A stretch of DNA of 64,000 nt from NCBI GenBank assembly GCA_003513845.1, contig DOTB01000019.1, positions 1 through 64,000 on the forward strand. Direction: 5' to 3'. The notes beneath the pieces were generated by a model. That model was not told where the DNA came from and did no database searches. It worked only from the letters and a program-made list of their open reading frames with translations. Positions within the stretch are counted from its first letter, which is position 1, and every line of letters begins with the position of its first letter. This document shows, one piece after another, positions 42,014 to 55,347 of this stretch. Made by a program: the position numbers and the translations under genes. This DNA comes from Candidatus Atribacteria bacterium. Its GTDB lineage: Bacteria; Atribacterota; Phoenicimicrobiia; Phoenicimicrobiales; Phoenicimicrobiaceae.

Positions 42014-43258
42014 TTATCTCATTACCTCTAATACTTTGGGGAATTCGCTAACAAAATCGTAAAACCCACATCCTAATTCTTTAAACACCGGATTGGAATT
42101 TTCCTCTATTCTCAAACTTAGCTCTTCCAATAAAAATATGGTCAAGATCAATCGCCTACGTCGTAAGCTTATATTATTAACCTTCATATCCGGCCATTTA
42201 CACAATATTGGTTCTGCCCACATTCTATCATCTTCTAACAAATTTTTTAATCTCTTGGCCATCCCCCGAGGAAATCGCGATTTTAATACATACACTAATC
42301 CATCATACTCCGCTTGCCTCCGACATGAGTATTCCCAATCAATTATCCAATAATCATCATTGTTTATAATTATATTGGCCGGCTGAAAATCGCCATGGGC
42401 AATAACAGTATCTATTTTCCTTAAATAATTTCGCGATAACTCTACAACAAGACTGCGAACTCTATCTAAATAACCCAGCAACTTTGTTCGCTCTTCCTCT
42501 TTAAGAAGAATATTTGAACTAATATTTTTCTTAATAGATTGTGATAAATTTTCCAAATAATTTTCCACTTCAATTTCTTCTCTTGAATACTCTGCAAGAA
42601 TCTGAAGTGCTTTAATGCATTCCCCCAGAGCGAAACGGCTCCTTTTGCTTTCCTTTAACCTGTTAATGGGTGTGCCAACAACATATTTCTCAGCATACCA
42701 TCTAATATTAGATGAACCCTCTTCTAAAACAGAAGGAACCGGAAGTTTTAAATTGTAAGCCAGTCTCCGGACATTAAGTTCACGTTCAAAAAAATTAGAA
42801 TCAAATCCTTTCTTTAAAATAACAAAACATTTTTTTCTTTTATTATCCAAAAGTCTCAATTTATGATTTCCACCTACAATAAGCAAATCTTTTGCATCGG
42901 GAACTACTGGTGAAACTTTTATATTTATCTTTGCTAAATATTTTCCCCATATCATATGGGTAGCTGTTCTAATATAAATATATTGAAATGGTTTTCGCCA
43001 CCAAACCGGAGTGTAACTGAACTCTCTTATAATTGGTTCAAAAACTTCCCTCTCGGCACCGGGGACAAATATGGCATTTATTTGCGGATTACATCTCCAT
43101 GTTTGAACTTCGCCCTTAAACTCAGTATCCTTTTTAAAATCACTTTGCTGCCATTTAACTTTATAACTTTGTCCAAAATAATCACTAAAAAAAGAGGACA
43201 TGGTCCCTTCAAAAATACTAACAAAATATTCTCTTTCCAATAACAGAGATATTTTCAT
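42014..43258 (-). CDS. aminoglycoside-phosphotransferase-fold kinase in a polysaccharide cluster
   Basis: A 414-residue protein. Residues ~120-410 form an APH/choline-kinase-like fold: catalytic IAHGDFQPANIII and metal-binding YWIIDWEYSC. The first ~120 residues match nothing I recognise. The kinase fold suggests phosphorylation of a small molecule or sugar. It is followed, in transcription order, by a glycosyltransferase and preceded by a thymidylate-kinase-like gene and a nucleotidyltransferase-like gene, which together look like a functional set. Confidence 0.75.
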   Translation of the reverse strand: MKISLLLEREYFVSIFEGTMSSFFSDYFGQSYKVKWQQSDFKKDTEFKGEVQTWRCNPQINAIFVPGAEREVFEPIIREFSYTPVWWRKPFQYIYIRTATHMIWGKYLAKINIKVSPVVPDAKDLLIVGGNHKLRLLDNKRKKCFVILKKGFDSNFFERELNVRRLAYNLKLPVPSVLEEGSSNIRWYAEKYVVGTPINRLKESKRSRFALGECIKALQILAEYSREEIEVENYLENLSQSIKKNISSNILLKEEERTKLLGYLDRVRSLVVELSRNYLRKIDTVIAHGDFQPANIIINNDDYWIIDWEYSCRRQAEYDGLVYVLKSRFPRGMAKRLKNLLEDDRMWAEPILCKWPDMKVNNISLRRRRLILTIFLLEELSLRIEENSNPVFKELGCGFYDFVSEFPKVLEVMR

Positions 43259-43289
43259 AATAACTAAATACGCCCTCTTTAATATATTT

Positions 43290-43952
43290 CTAACTTAATA
43301 AATTATTTACTATTTGTTTTATTTTAAAAGTTAATTCCTCTTTGGATTTTAACCCATCGAGAATGGTCCAGTTTCCGTCATTTAATAACTCTTTATACAT
43401 GCACAACCGCTTAGTGAGAACTTGGGGAGAATCCGGAAAGGGCTCATCTTTTTGGCCAGACCGTTTTATTGCTTCTTCTACCGGGATAAGCATTAAAAAA
43501 GAGGCATCAGGTCGGGGAGAAGCCCGTAATAATAACTTATATAAAAACCATCGCTCAACATTTAAATTCTTAAAATTTATTTTAAAATCTATAAGAGTAT
43601 CTGCTAAATAACGGTCGCAGATAACTATTTTGCCGGACCATAACCAGAAACGTATTTGAACAGCATACACTCGCAATAAGTCTAATAGGGAAATCACTAA
43701 CCAGAGCTGTTGCATCCATCTGGAACGCATCACCCGTTCACGTTCCTCATTACGTCCCGGTGGAGGTATACGTTTACCTAATAATATCCTTAATAAATTC
43801 TTTAAATTATTGAAAAGACTGGTATATCCGCCTCGAGTCCATATAAACTTCGGCGACCGCCCTCTATTACAAAAATAATCCATCAAAAATTCTATCTGCG
43901 TTGACTTCCCAGCTCCATCCAATCCACTAAATATAATTAATTTTCCTCTCAA
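43290..43952 (-). CDS. thymidylate-kinase-like P-loop kinase
   Basis: A 220-residue P-loop protein: FSGLDGAGKSTQIEFL (Walker A), FIWTRGGYTS, VICDRYLADTLIDF with the thymidylate-kinase DRY motif, then ASFLMLIPVEEAIKRSGQ. True Tmk proteins are housekeeping enzymes, while divergent copies in surface-polysaccharide loci have unknown substrates. The second option fits better here given the neighbours. Confidence 0.78.
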   Translation of the reverse strand: MRGKLIIFSGLDGAGKSTQIEFLMDYFCNRGRSPKFIWTRGGYTSLFNNLKNLLRILLGKRIPPPGRNEERERVMRSRWMQQLWLVISLLDLLRVYAVQIRFWLWSGKIVICDRYLADTLIDFKINFKNLNVERWFLYKLLLRASPRPDASFLMLIPVEEAIKRSGQKDEPFPDSPQVLTKRLCMYKELLNDGNWTILDGLKSKEELTFKIKQIVNNLLS

Positions 43953-43979
43953 TTAACATCTCCTAAAAAATACTAAATA

Positions 43980-45098
43980 TCAATATATTCTCCGAAATAA
44001 TAAATCTTTCAATCTAATTATATAGTAAGCAGGTAAAAGTAAATTATTTTTAAATCTGTACCTTTCTTTAATCCACTTCTTATCAGGAAATACAGCTTTC
44101 CATAAACCATTAAAATCATCATAGAGCAAAATATTAAAAAGAATGTATCCTAACTTTCCGAATTTTCTTTCATCAGGATTAAAAAGACCTGCTTTCTTTA
44201 TCCAACTGCTTATCAACTTCTCTTTCCAAACAGGTGGTTTAAGTTGAGCTAACACTTCATCAGGTATCGGGGTACTAAAAAAAGCTCTAGGAATAGCCAA
44301 TGAAAAATAGACAGCTGTTTTTACTTGAAGGTTTAAAACATATTTCAAGAAAACATCCCAATCTATTGATTGATATCGAACAATACGATCCACATCAGTA
44401 TGTAAACGCATCCCTGGTGCCCGCATATAGGAATGTTTTGCAGTATGCAAAGCAACCTGAAGTAGATTATCCTCAGGCGAAAGTATACGTACAGTTGTAC
44501 CAGAAACAGATATCGAGCGTTTCATTAAATCTTTAGCAGAAGGCTCTTGTTCTGGACGTATCCAATGACCCGCTACTGCACGCCATTGAAGTTCAAACCA
44601 TAATTTTTCCCCGTTAGATAATATCTTCCAGTATTCAGTACCCCCGTTTTTTTCAGCTGCATTAATATCAGGCTCTTCCAAGGGGCTTCGAAATTCAAAA
44701 TTAAAACCATGATTTAATAACACTTGATGTGCTCTCCGAAAATCTTTTTTCTCTACCAGCACATCTAAATCACCCATGGGGCAACAACCGGGACAAGGAT
44801 AAATACCTCGAGCAATACCACCATTCTTAAGAGCTACTAACGAAACATTCTCTTCGACTAACTTATTAGAAATATAATCTAATTCAGCCAAATATGCAGA
44901 GATACGGCTAAAATTTTCCTCGTGCGCCTTCATCCAATGAGCAGGAACATTATCACGACCTAAAGCATTTATCAGTGCATGGGCAACAATTGATTCTACA
45001 CGATTACCCTTTGCCATTTCCCAAAAAACTTTATCGCCAATTTTTTTATAATCATTAGCTATCTCATCAAGTTCTATTCCTTCAATAGCCTTACACAA
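43980..45098 (-). CDS. nucleotidyltransferase-family protein (PF14907-like)
   Basis: A ~372-residue protein resembling the uncharacterised nucleotidyltransferase family PF14907: LVALKNGGIARGIYPCPGCC, then PMGDLDVLVEKKDFRRAHQV with a D-x-D metal pair, and a helical C-terminal half with HTAKHSYM. The function is unknown. The start is uncertain. TTG 45098 has no ribosome site; AAGGAG near 45150 lies ten bases before an in-frame ATT (45137), which would add 13 residues without a stop. Confidence 0.72.
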   Translation of the reverse strand: MCKAIEGIELDEIANDYKKIGDKVFWEMAKGNRVESIVAHALINALGRDNVPAHWMKAHEENFSRISAYLAELDYISNKLVEENVSLVALKNGGIARGIYPCPGCCPMGDLDVLVEKKDFRRAHQVLLNHGFNFEFRSPLEEPDINAAEKNGGTEYWKILSNGEKLWFELQWRAVAGHWIRPEQEPSAKDLMKRSISVSGTTVRILSPEDNLLQVALHTAKHSYMRAPGMRLHTDVDRIVRYQSIDWDVFLKYVLNLQVKTAVYFSLAIPRAFFSTPIPDEVLAQLKPPVWKEKLISSWIKKAGLFNPDERKFGKLGYILFNILLYDDFNGLWKAVFPDKKWIKERYRFKNNLLLPAYYIIRLKDLLFRRIY

Positions 45099-45143
45099 AC
45101 TTATATATTTAAAATCGCATGAATCTAAAAATGTAATAAAAAT

Positions 45144-46343
45144 TCAACTCCTTTTCTTGAGGACATCTCTATATATATTTATAAGCTTATCTATATTTTT
45201 ATCCATCGAAAAATTCTGTTCCGCGAATATCTTTCCCTTTACTCCCATTTCTTCAACCTTCTTTGGTGAATTTAAAAGTTCTTGAATCGCTAAAACAAAT
45301 TTCTCTGAAGACCCGGGAGGATCTATGATTATTCCTCCGCCGCTCCGTTCAACTATTTCTGGTAAAGCGCCAATCTTGGAAACTATTACTGTAGTTCCAC
45401 AAGCCATTGCCTCAATTGCTACAAATCCAAAAGTTTCTGCAGATAATGAAGGCACTATAACACAAGTTGATTTTGAAATTATATCATACACTTTCTTAGA
45501 ATCTACTCTGCCAAATATCTTAACGTTTTTATATTTTTCCTTACTGCAAAAATCTCTAAGCATCTGTAAATCTGGTCCTTCGCCTACAATATTTATAGGA
45601 ACATCGGGCATTTGATAAATAATATCTTTTAATATTTTGGTACCCTTTGCGGGAGTCAATCTTCCAACAAAAGTTATCCCTTTTTTATCACAAGCTTTAA
45701 TTTCTTTTGCTGCAATATTTTTCAATTTAATCCCATTATATTTTACAAGAATCTTATCCTCCGGAAATCCTGCCTGTATATATTTATCTTTGACAAATTT
45801 AGAAACCGCCAGAAAACGGTCGACCAAATTAAATAAAATATCGGACTTCACATATATTGCATTATTAATAGTCAGGGCAGTACTTGCAGCAAATGACTTT
45901 CTTGAACATTTTTTAATTATTCCCCTTAAAGCTCCTTTTTGAAGGCATTCCTCACAATATGAACCATCGCTATACAATCCACCTTCTACACAAAACCATC
46001 TATAATTATGCAAAGTTTGTACAACGGGAACACCTTTAATCTTGCATGCATAAAAAGACGAAACCGATAATAGAGGGAGTACTGAATGAAAATGGGCAAC
46101 ATCCGGATTGTATTTGTCTATTAGCTTTTTAATTTTATAATATGAGGAAAAAGACCAAAAAAGATTTATACCCGTAAATAACGTTCTAAAAGAAAAAATA
46201 TCATCAGAATTATCATTTTTTTCTATATGGCAATATACATCTACTCCTCTTTCACGTAATGCTTTTACTTCTTCATTAACTACTACTAATTCACCGGAAG
46301 GAAAATCAGAACGCCCTGCATTATGTATTATTAATACCTTCAT
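45144..46343 (-). CDS. GT4-family glycosyltransferase
   Basis: A 399-residue GT-B enzyme: PDVAHFHSVLPLLSVS, VVQTLHNYRWFCVEGGLY, a cysteine pair in YCEECLQKG, FVGRLTPAKGTKIL, and the C-terminal PSLSAETFGFVAIEAMACG donor-binding motif. Similar to WcaC/WbaZ-type enzymes. It adds one sugar of the repeat unit; donor unknown. Confidence 0.9.
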   Translation of the reverse strand: MKVLIIHNAGRSDFPSGELVVVNEEVKALRERGVDVYCHIEKNDNSDDIFSFRTLFTGINLFWSFSSYYKIKKLIDKYNPDVAHFHSVLPLLSVSSFYACKIKGVPVVQTLHNYRWFCVEGGLYSDGSYCEECLQKGALRGIIKKCSRKSFAASTALTINNAIYVKSDILFNLVDRFLAVSKFVKDKYIQAGFPEDKILVKYNGIKLKNIAAKEIKACDKKGITFVGRLTPAKGTKILKDIIYQMPDVPINIVGEGPDLQMLRDFCSKEKYKNVKIFGRVDSKKVYDIISKSTCVIVPSLSAETFGFVAIEAMACGTTVIVSKIGALPEIVERSGGGIIIDPPGSSEKFVLAIQELLNSPKKVEEMGVKGKIFAEQNFSMDKNIDKLINIYRDVLKKRS

Positions 46344-46355
46344 ATTTTTCGTCCT

Positions 46356-47270
46356 CTATTTAAATTTAACAATAGCTCTTTTTTGATGAAAAAATCTTTG
46401 CCAATAGCGAAATGTATTTAAAGTAATTATAAAAATATAAGAAGGTAGCACTGCATAAAACGGAACATGTCTAATTAATAAACTCCACCATACTCGCAAA
46501 GCTTCTCCATTTTTTCTATTTACCAGGTATTCCCAATATCCTTGAATAGCCTTGTAAAATGATTTCGGTGTTTTCATGCCCGTACTTTCAGTATATAATT
46601 TTACTTTAGCTTTAGGTACAACAAATATTGAAAATCCTACTCTTTTAGCGCGAAAAGAAAAATCTACGTCTGCTCCGTATTGAGGAAATTTAATATCATC
46701 ATAAAGACCAACAGATTTAAATATCTCTCTGGGGATGAGAACTCCTCTGCCATGCACCTCATCTGTATGATACGGCTTTTCGGGTAATTTATCTAACTTT
46801 GCCCCACTTTTAAATAAATATCTATTGCACCATATTGGAAGCCAGGATATCAGAGACCCCCATTTGCTCCCTGCCCACCATATGATATTAGAATTATCAT
46901 AATAAACTACAATAGATGCAGTAATGGCATTACTGTATAACTGAGAATTTTCTATAAGATGTGAGATTGTATCTGGTAGGAGCAATGTATCGGGATTTAA
47001 AAGCAAAATGTACTCACAGCCATTTCTAAGGCAAAATTCTATCCCTTTGTTTGTGGCACCGGCCCACCAGAGATTTCCATCTCCACGGATTTTAGAAATA
47101 TTTGGATATTCTTGCAAAAGCATTTCCCATGTTCCATCAGTACTTCCATCATCTACTACACATATTTGATACGAATCCCAATTCGATTTAAATAAATGAT
47201 CTAAACATTCCCTAATTTCCAATCTTTTATTATAAGTAGCTATAACAATTCCCACACTATTTTTTTTCAT
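46356..47270 (-). CDS. GT2-family glycosyltransferase
   Basis: A 304-residue GT-A enzyme: VGIVIATYNKRLEIRECLDH, CVVDDGSTDGTW, GNLWWAGATNKGIEF, LLLNPDTLLLPDTI and DEVHGRGVLIPREIF. The pattern is that of rhamnosyltransferase-like GT2 proteins. The C-terminal ~60 residues include a hydrophobic segment that may anchor it to the membrane. Confidence 0.9.
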   Translation of the reverse strand: MKKNSVGIVIATYNKRLEIRECLDHLFKSNWDSYQICVVDDGSTDGTWEMLLQEYPNISKIRGDGNLWWAGATNKGIEFCLRNGCEYILLLNPDTLLLPDTISHLIENSQLYSNAITASIVVYYDNSNIIWWAGSKWGSLISWLPIWCNRYLFKSGAKLDKLPEKPYHTDEVHGRGVLIPREIFKSVGLYDDIKFPQYGADVDFSFRAKRVGFSIFVVPKAKVKLYTESTGMKTPKSFYKAIQGYWEYLVNRKNGEALRVWWSLLIRHVPFYAVLPSYIFIITLNTFRYWQRFFHQKRAIVKFK

Positions 47271-47300
47271 AATTATTCCTTAAGCACATTTTTATCATAT

Positions 47301-50605
<3,305 letters not shown>

Positions 50606-50640
50606 TAGTTTATCCCCCTTATCTTTTGCAATTTTAATAA

Positions 50641-51642
50641 TTAGTATTCTTCACTTTTTTTATTTTTCAATTCCCATTTAATAAATTCAATCTCATCATC
50701 TATGAGTGTAGCAATTAATTTATCAAAGCTAATATTGTATTCCCACTTTAATTCGCGTTTTGCTTTCGAATTATCTCCATAATTTATCTCCAAATCATTT
50801 TGTCTATAAAGACTTTCATCTATTTTAACAAACTTATCAACATTTAAATTTAGTTTTTCAAATACTTTAATAACAAATTCCTCTAAACTATGAACTTCTC
50901 CAGAAGATATAATATAATCATCCGGGTTATCTTTTTGTAACATCAACCACATTGCCTCAACATATTTTGGTGCATATCCCCAATCCCTGTATACTTTAAT
51001 ATTTCCCAATCTTAGCTCATCTGCTAAACCTAAACTTATTTTAACTGCAGTATTAATAATTTTTTTTGTAACAAAATTTTTATTTCTTAATACTGACTCA
51101 TGATTAAAACAAATACCACATACCGCAAACAAATTATGAGCTTCTCTGTAGTTTACAGTAATCCAATGTGATGCAGCCTTTGATACTCCATAAGGGCTTA
51201 TGGGACGTAAAAGAAAATTCTCATTTATGGGTAAATTTTTATTCTTTATATTCCCAAACATCTCACTACTTTAAGCCTGATAATATTTTATTTTAGGATT
51301 AGTAATTCTTATTGCTTCTAATAGTTTTACTGTACTAATAATATTGAATTCAAGAGTTTCTACCGGTTGCTTAAAAGATAAGCCTACTGAACTTTGTGCA
51401 GCTAAATTATATATTTCATCAATTTTATTTTTCTCTATTATTCTAACTATGTGTGATGAATTTAACAAATCTATCTTCATAAAATTAATTTTATTATTAA
51501 TGCCTAAATACTTTAGATTCTTTATATTTATACTTGAATTATTCCTTATAATACCTATTATAGCATATCCTTTATTAAGCAAAAAATTAGCTAAATATGC
51601 TCCGTCTTGACCTGTTATCCCTGTTATCATTGCCGTTTTCAT
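50641..51642 (-). pseudogene. second GDP-mannose 4,6-dehydratase-like gene, interrupted by one stop codon
   Basis: The frame reads as one Gmd-like protein of about 333 residues ([68 protein letters not shown]) except for a TAA at about 51268-51270. The intact paralogue has a Ser codon there, in [11 protein letters not shown]; here it is YYQA-stop-SSEMFG. A single base change (TCA to TAA) explains it. No frameshift is needed. It is AT-richer than gmd and diverged, so it is not a recent duplicate. Likely inactive, though a readthrough or sequencing explanation is possible. Confidence 0.88.
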
Positions 51643-52745
51643 AAAATTTCCTCATACAACATTTTTGTTTTTTCTGCAGTTTTTTCCCAAGTAAATTCTT
51701 TCACTCGTTCAATTCCTTTGTTTATTAACTGTTTTTTTAATTCATCATTATATATAACTTTTTGGATGCTATTTAACATTGATAATTTATCAGTTGGGTC
51801 AAAATATACAGCAGCATCCCCTGCCACTTCTGGCAATGAACTCGTATTGCTGGCTATTACAGGGCAACCACAAGAAAAAGCCTCTAAAATTGGTATGCCA
51901 AAGCCTTCGTAAAGAGATGGGAATATAAAAGCAACAGCTTTTTTATATAAATAAGTTAAAATATCATCGTTCACAGAATATTGATATATTTTATTTATGA
52001 TATTTAATCTTTTAAATTTTTCATTTTCTATTTCTTTAAAATTTCCGCCACCAACACACACAAGTTTTAGTTCATTATCTTTAACAAGTAATGGAGTTAT
52101 CGCTTCAACAAATAGATTAAAATTTTTATATCCACTTCTACTCCCAACAAAGAGAATATATTTTTTAGGCAAATCAATATCTACCTTATTATTGCTACCA
52201 CCCTTCGTGTTAAATGGGGTGCCATGATATATAATCTCTATCTTATTTGTATCTATACTAAAAAATCTAATAATATCTTTTTTAGTATTTTCTGAAACCG
52301 CAATAATCTTTGTAGCTTTTTGTGCTAATAACTTTTTTCTCTTTGAAGTTTCATCTTTTAAGGGAAACATCTCAGGATAAATTTCATGAATCATATCGTG
52401 AATTGTCAAAACAAAAGGTTTATTATTCAGATAACTTAAAAAATATGGGTCATAATAAGTTGGATGAAAAATATCATAATCTCCTTTAGAAATATATTTT
52501 TTGCTTACTTTTTTATTTAAAATACTTAATAGTCTGTGCTTTCCTCTAAATGAAAAGTTCTCTAAAAAAGATGTGTAGGATAAACTATTTGACTTTTTTA
52601 AATAATAATTATTAGAATACTTTAAAGATAATTCGCATTCTATTTCATCATCATTTTTGAAATATTTTATTAATTCAAAAAAGTATCTCGAAATTCCCCC
52701 ATAAATTTGACTTGTAAAAATTTGATGGTCATATAGTATTTTCAT
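51639..52745 (-). CDS. GT4-family glycosyltransferase
   Basis: A 368-residue GT-B enzyme: DHQIFTSQIYGGISRYFFEL at the start, FVLTIHDMIHEIYPEMF, FVGSRSGYKNFNLFVEA, and FIFPSLYEGFGIPILEAFSCG with the donor-binding Glu residues, then NTSSLPEVAGDAAVYFDP. Resembles mannosyltransferases of the RfaG/WbaZ type. It overlaps the broken gmd copy by four bases. Confidence 0.9.
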   Translation of the reverse strand: MKILYDHQIFTSQIYGGISRYFFELIKYFKNDDEIECELSLKYSNNYYLKKSNSLSYTSFLENFSFRGKHRLLSILNKKVSKKYISKGDYDIFHPTYYDPYFLSYLNNKPFVLTIHDMIHEIYPEMFPLKDETSKRKKLLAQKATKIIAVSENTKKDIIRFFSIDTNKIEIIYHGTPFNTKGGSNNKVDIDLPKKYILFVGSRSGYKNFNLFVEAITPLLVKDNELKLVCVGGGNFKEIENEKFKRLNIINKIYQYSVNDDILTYLYKKAVAFIFPSLYEGFGIPILEAFSCGCPVIASNTSSLPEVAGDAAVYFDPTDKLSMLNSIQKVIYNDELKKQLINKGIERVKEFTWEKTAEKTKMLYEEIL

Positions 52746-53538
52746 TATTCACGCCTTTTTTCGTTTTAGAAATAATAAAATTCATGTCCTCAAAAGTTAA
52801 GCTCTCCATTTTCCTTTTTACATAAAAAAATAACCCAAACCTTTGAAACTTCAACAAAAGATTAAATATTTTATTATTAATTTTTCTATTTTTCGTAAAC
52901 AAGTGATAATTTCTACCGTTAGAGCATAAATTCATATTATATTTTTTGGCAATGTATTTTAATGTTTTATAAGAGTAAAATGAAATATGCTGTCCGCCCT
53001 CTAAAGCATAATACCACCATTTTTCGGGCTTAGGTAAAACATGAGGTAAAAGTTCTGTTGAAAGAAGTATATTATCAGAAAATTGCATCATACTTTCAAT
53101 TTCTTTAATTGGTTCATCAAAATGTTCAAAAACTTCAAAAGCTGTAACTAATTCATATTTACAATCTTTACTTTTAGTTTCAAACCCTCGCGCTAACAAA
53201 TTGATAGAATGAGGATCATACCAATAGAAATCAAATCCTATATCCCTCATTAATCTTGTAAAAATACCATAGCCCCCCCCAAAATCAAGAAATTTGTTAA
53301 ATTTATTAAAAAGAAAATATAAAACAACTGCTGTTATTTTACTGTTACCCATATTTCTCGACATAATTCCAGTATCAGCAATACTAATAGAATCACTATA
53401 TGCTTCTTTTAGCCAATAAGGTTCTTCTGTTTGTAAAAAACCGCAGTAATCACAATAATAATATTTTACATTATATTTATTAAGTATTTTTGCAGAAAAT
53501 ATATTTTTGGTTTTATGGTTACAAATTTTACAATTCAT
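52729..53538 (-). CDS. class I SAM methyltransferase with N-terminal zinc-finger-like motif
   Basis: A ~269-residue protein: CKICNHKT and YYYCDYCGF form a CxxC...CxxC knuckle, followed by a methyltransferase domain with FLDFGGGYGIFTRLMRDIGF, LVTAFEVFEHFDEPIKEIE and LLSTELLP (Methyltransf_23 style). It probably methylates a sugar of the glycan. The start at 53538 overlaps the upstream stop. Confidence 0.82.
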   Translation of the reverse strand: MNCKICNHKTKNIFSAKILNKYNVKYYYCDYCGFLQTEEPYWLKEAYSDSISIADTGIMSRNMGNSKITAVVLYFLFNKFNKFLDFGGGYGIFTRLMRDIGFDFYWYDPHSINLLARGFETKSKDCKYELVTAFEVFEHFDEPIKEIESMMQFSDNILLSTELLPHVLPKPEKWWYYALEGGQHISFYSYKTLKYIAKKYNMNLCSNGRNYHLFTKNRKINNKIFNLLLKFQRFGLFFYVKRKMESLTFEDMNFIISKTKKGVNNENTI

Positions 53539-54432
53539 TTTTTTTGCCCAATATATCAATTAACGCTTTTTTTAATTCATAAGAAAATTTTTCAATAGAA
53601 TGATTATTTATAGTATCATCCGCACATTTCATACTTCTTTTTTCAATTTCATCTTCACTTAAATTCACTGCTTTAGTTACTGATTCTTTAATACTTTCAT
53701 GAGTAATTTTTTTTATTTCTATTCCAAAATCTTTAATTCTTATACTTGCCATCTTTGAAACAATTGGTATTAAACCATAAACCATTACATTGATTACAGA
53801 GCTAGCCTCTCCTTCTGAGCAAGAAGGAAAAATAATAAAAGCACATTTACTAACAATATTTTTAAAAGACTTGGATTGTATATTTTTATAGCCATAAGTA
53901 TGTATATTTTTAGTATTATACAATTCTTTATAATAAATAGCTTTAAATTTTGGTTCATTAAGAATTGGGCAATAACCGCAACTATTAATATATCTTCCGC
54001 ATTCTTCATCATAATGGCAACCGCCGGTGAAAGCCCACATATCATGCAATGTCCAAACAATTGGTTTATTAATTTTTGCTAAAGTTTCAATTTTTATAAA
54101 TCCCCCGGCTATCCAATGCAAATGTACAATATCCGGATTAATATCCTTTATTTTTTTAAAAATATTATCTGGCAAAACAGCAGGTGAAAAAATAATCTTC
54201 TTCCGTTGTTTATAAAATCTAACCGGAACACTATCAATTATAGGCCTAAGTTTCCCAAAAGCTTTCTCCCATTTTATCTGAGGTCCCGTTACACTATAAT
54301 CACCACTTTTTTAGACTGTACCAGCATTTGTGCCTGAACACCATTCCGCTGTTTTAAGCCCTTTAACAGCCTATACGCAGCAATGGCAGCACCACCAGAT
54401 ATATCATTGGTATTTAATAATAGTATTTTCAT
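53528..54432 (-). pseudogene. broken glycosyltransferase: homopolymer frameshift plus apparent internal deletion
   Basis: Starting at ATG 54432 (MKILLLNTNDISGGAAIAAY) the frame closes after 46 codons. Restoring one A in the A6 run at about 54309-54314 joins it to the downstream frame through SGDYSVTGPQIKWEK-like residues into VHLHWIAGGFIKIETLAKI and WTLHDMWAFTGGCHYDEEC. That N-domain is of WcaC type. After CGYCPIL the sequence passes to FIIFPSCSEGEASSVINVM, a different C-terminal style, with about 150 residues of the usual middle missing. It therefore looks like a deletion-fused remnant. Confidence 0.78.
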
Positions 54433-55306
54433 TTTCTTATAACTCTTTTCACTAGATCATACATTGCTAATTTTTTTAATATAATTACAATCATTCTTTT
54501 TGTTTCTTCTATTATCTCGTTTAAGGGATAAAACAATTTAGATATTTTCTCTTTTTTATAAGCATTATTCAAATCTTCCTTAGTAATATTTTTTACTTTT
54601 AAAAAGTAATGCCCGTGCCTTTCATTTTTTATTTTCTTTGTAAACCCCAATAACGGAACAATTTTATTAAATGTATACCTAAAATGAAAATGTTTAGGTA
54701 AATGACATTTAATACAGGGGGTAAAATTCCAATGAGAAATAAGCATTCCACCCTTTTTTAGACATTTATTATAAATTGCTATTACTTCGATAGGATTTTC
54801 AACATGTTCCAAAATATCAGTATTTACCAAAACGTCATAATAATTTTTTTTAAATTATTAATAATTTTTATATTCTCAAACTCTTGTATATTTTCGTAAG
54901 CATACTTTGATGCATAAGGTTCATATATATCTACTTTAGATGAAAGCGTTATTTTAGAAATTTCTTTGGCTAATGTTCCAAATCCACCACCATAATCTAA
55001 AATATTTAAATTTTCTTTGTTCTTAAAATATCCCGCAATTGATTTTCTATGTCTTATTGATTCTCTATCGATTTCAATAAATAAACCATTTAAAAACCAC
55101 ACAGGGTGAGAATAATATCTGCTAAGCTGTTCCGAATTATATTTTTTACTATCTAATCCCATATCGTCCCAAACTTGATTCATGATATTCCAAATATCTT
55201 CAACCCTAGGAATATTATTTTCATTGAAATCTTTAAGATATTTTTCTAACTCATTCCATTCAGAGCTATTTTGTAATGTTTTATATGCTTTTTTCCAGCT
55301 TTTCAT
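54429..55306 (-). pseudogene. SAM methyltransferase split by a homopolymer frameshift
   Basis: Upstream part: MKSWKKAYKTL to NLNILDYGGGFGTLAKEISK (SAM motif I) and VDIYEPYASKYAYENI. Downstream part: VNTDILEHVENPIEVIAIYN and LKKGGMLISHWNFTP. The two frames meet at an A8 run (about 54844-54851); one more A would give KKNYYDVLVNTDILEHVE, the expected continuation. The run also fits a -1 slippage site. The product is about 290 residues if joined. Confidence 0.82.
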
Positions 55307-55347
55307 TTTATTGTTTCCCAACTGTATTTTTGTTTACAACAATCCTA

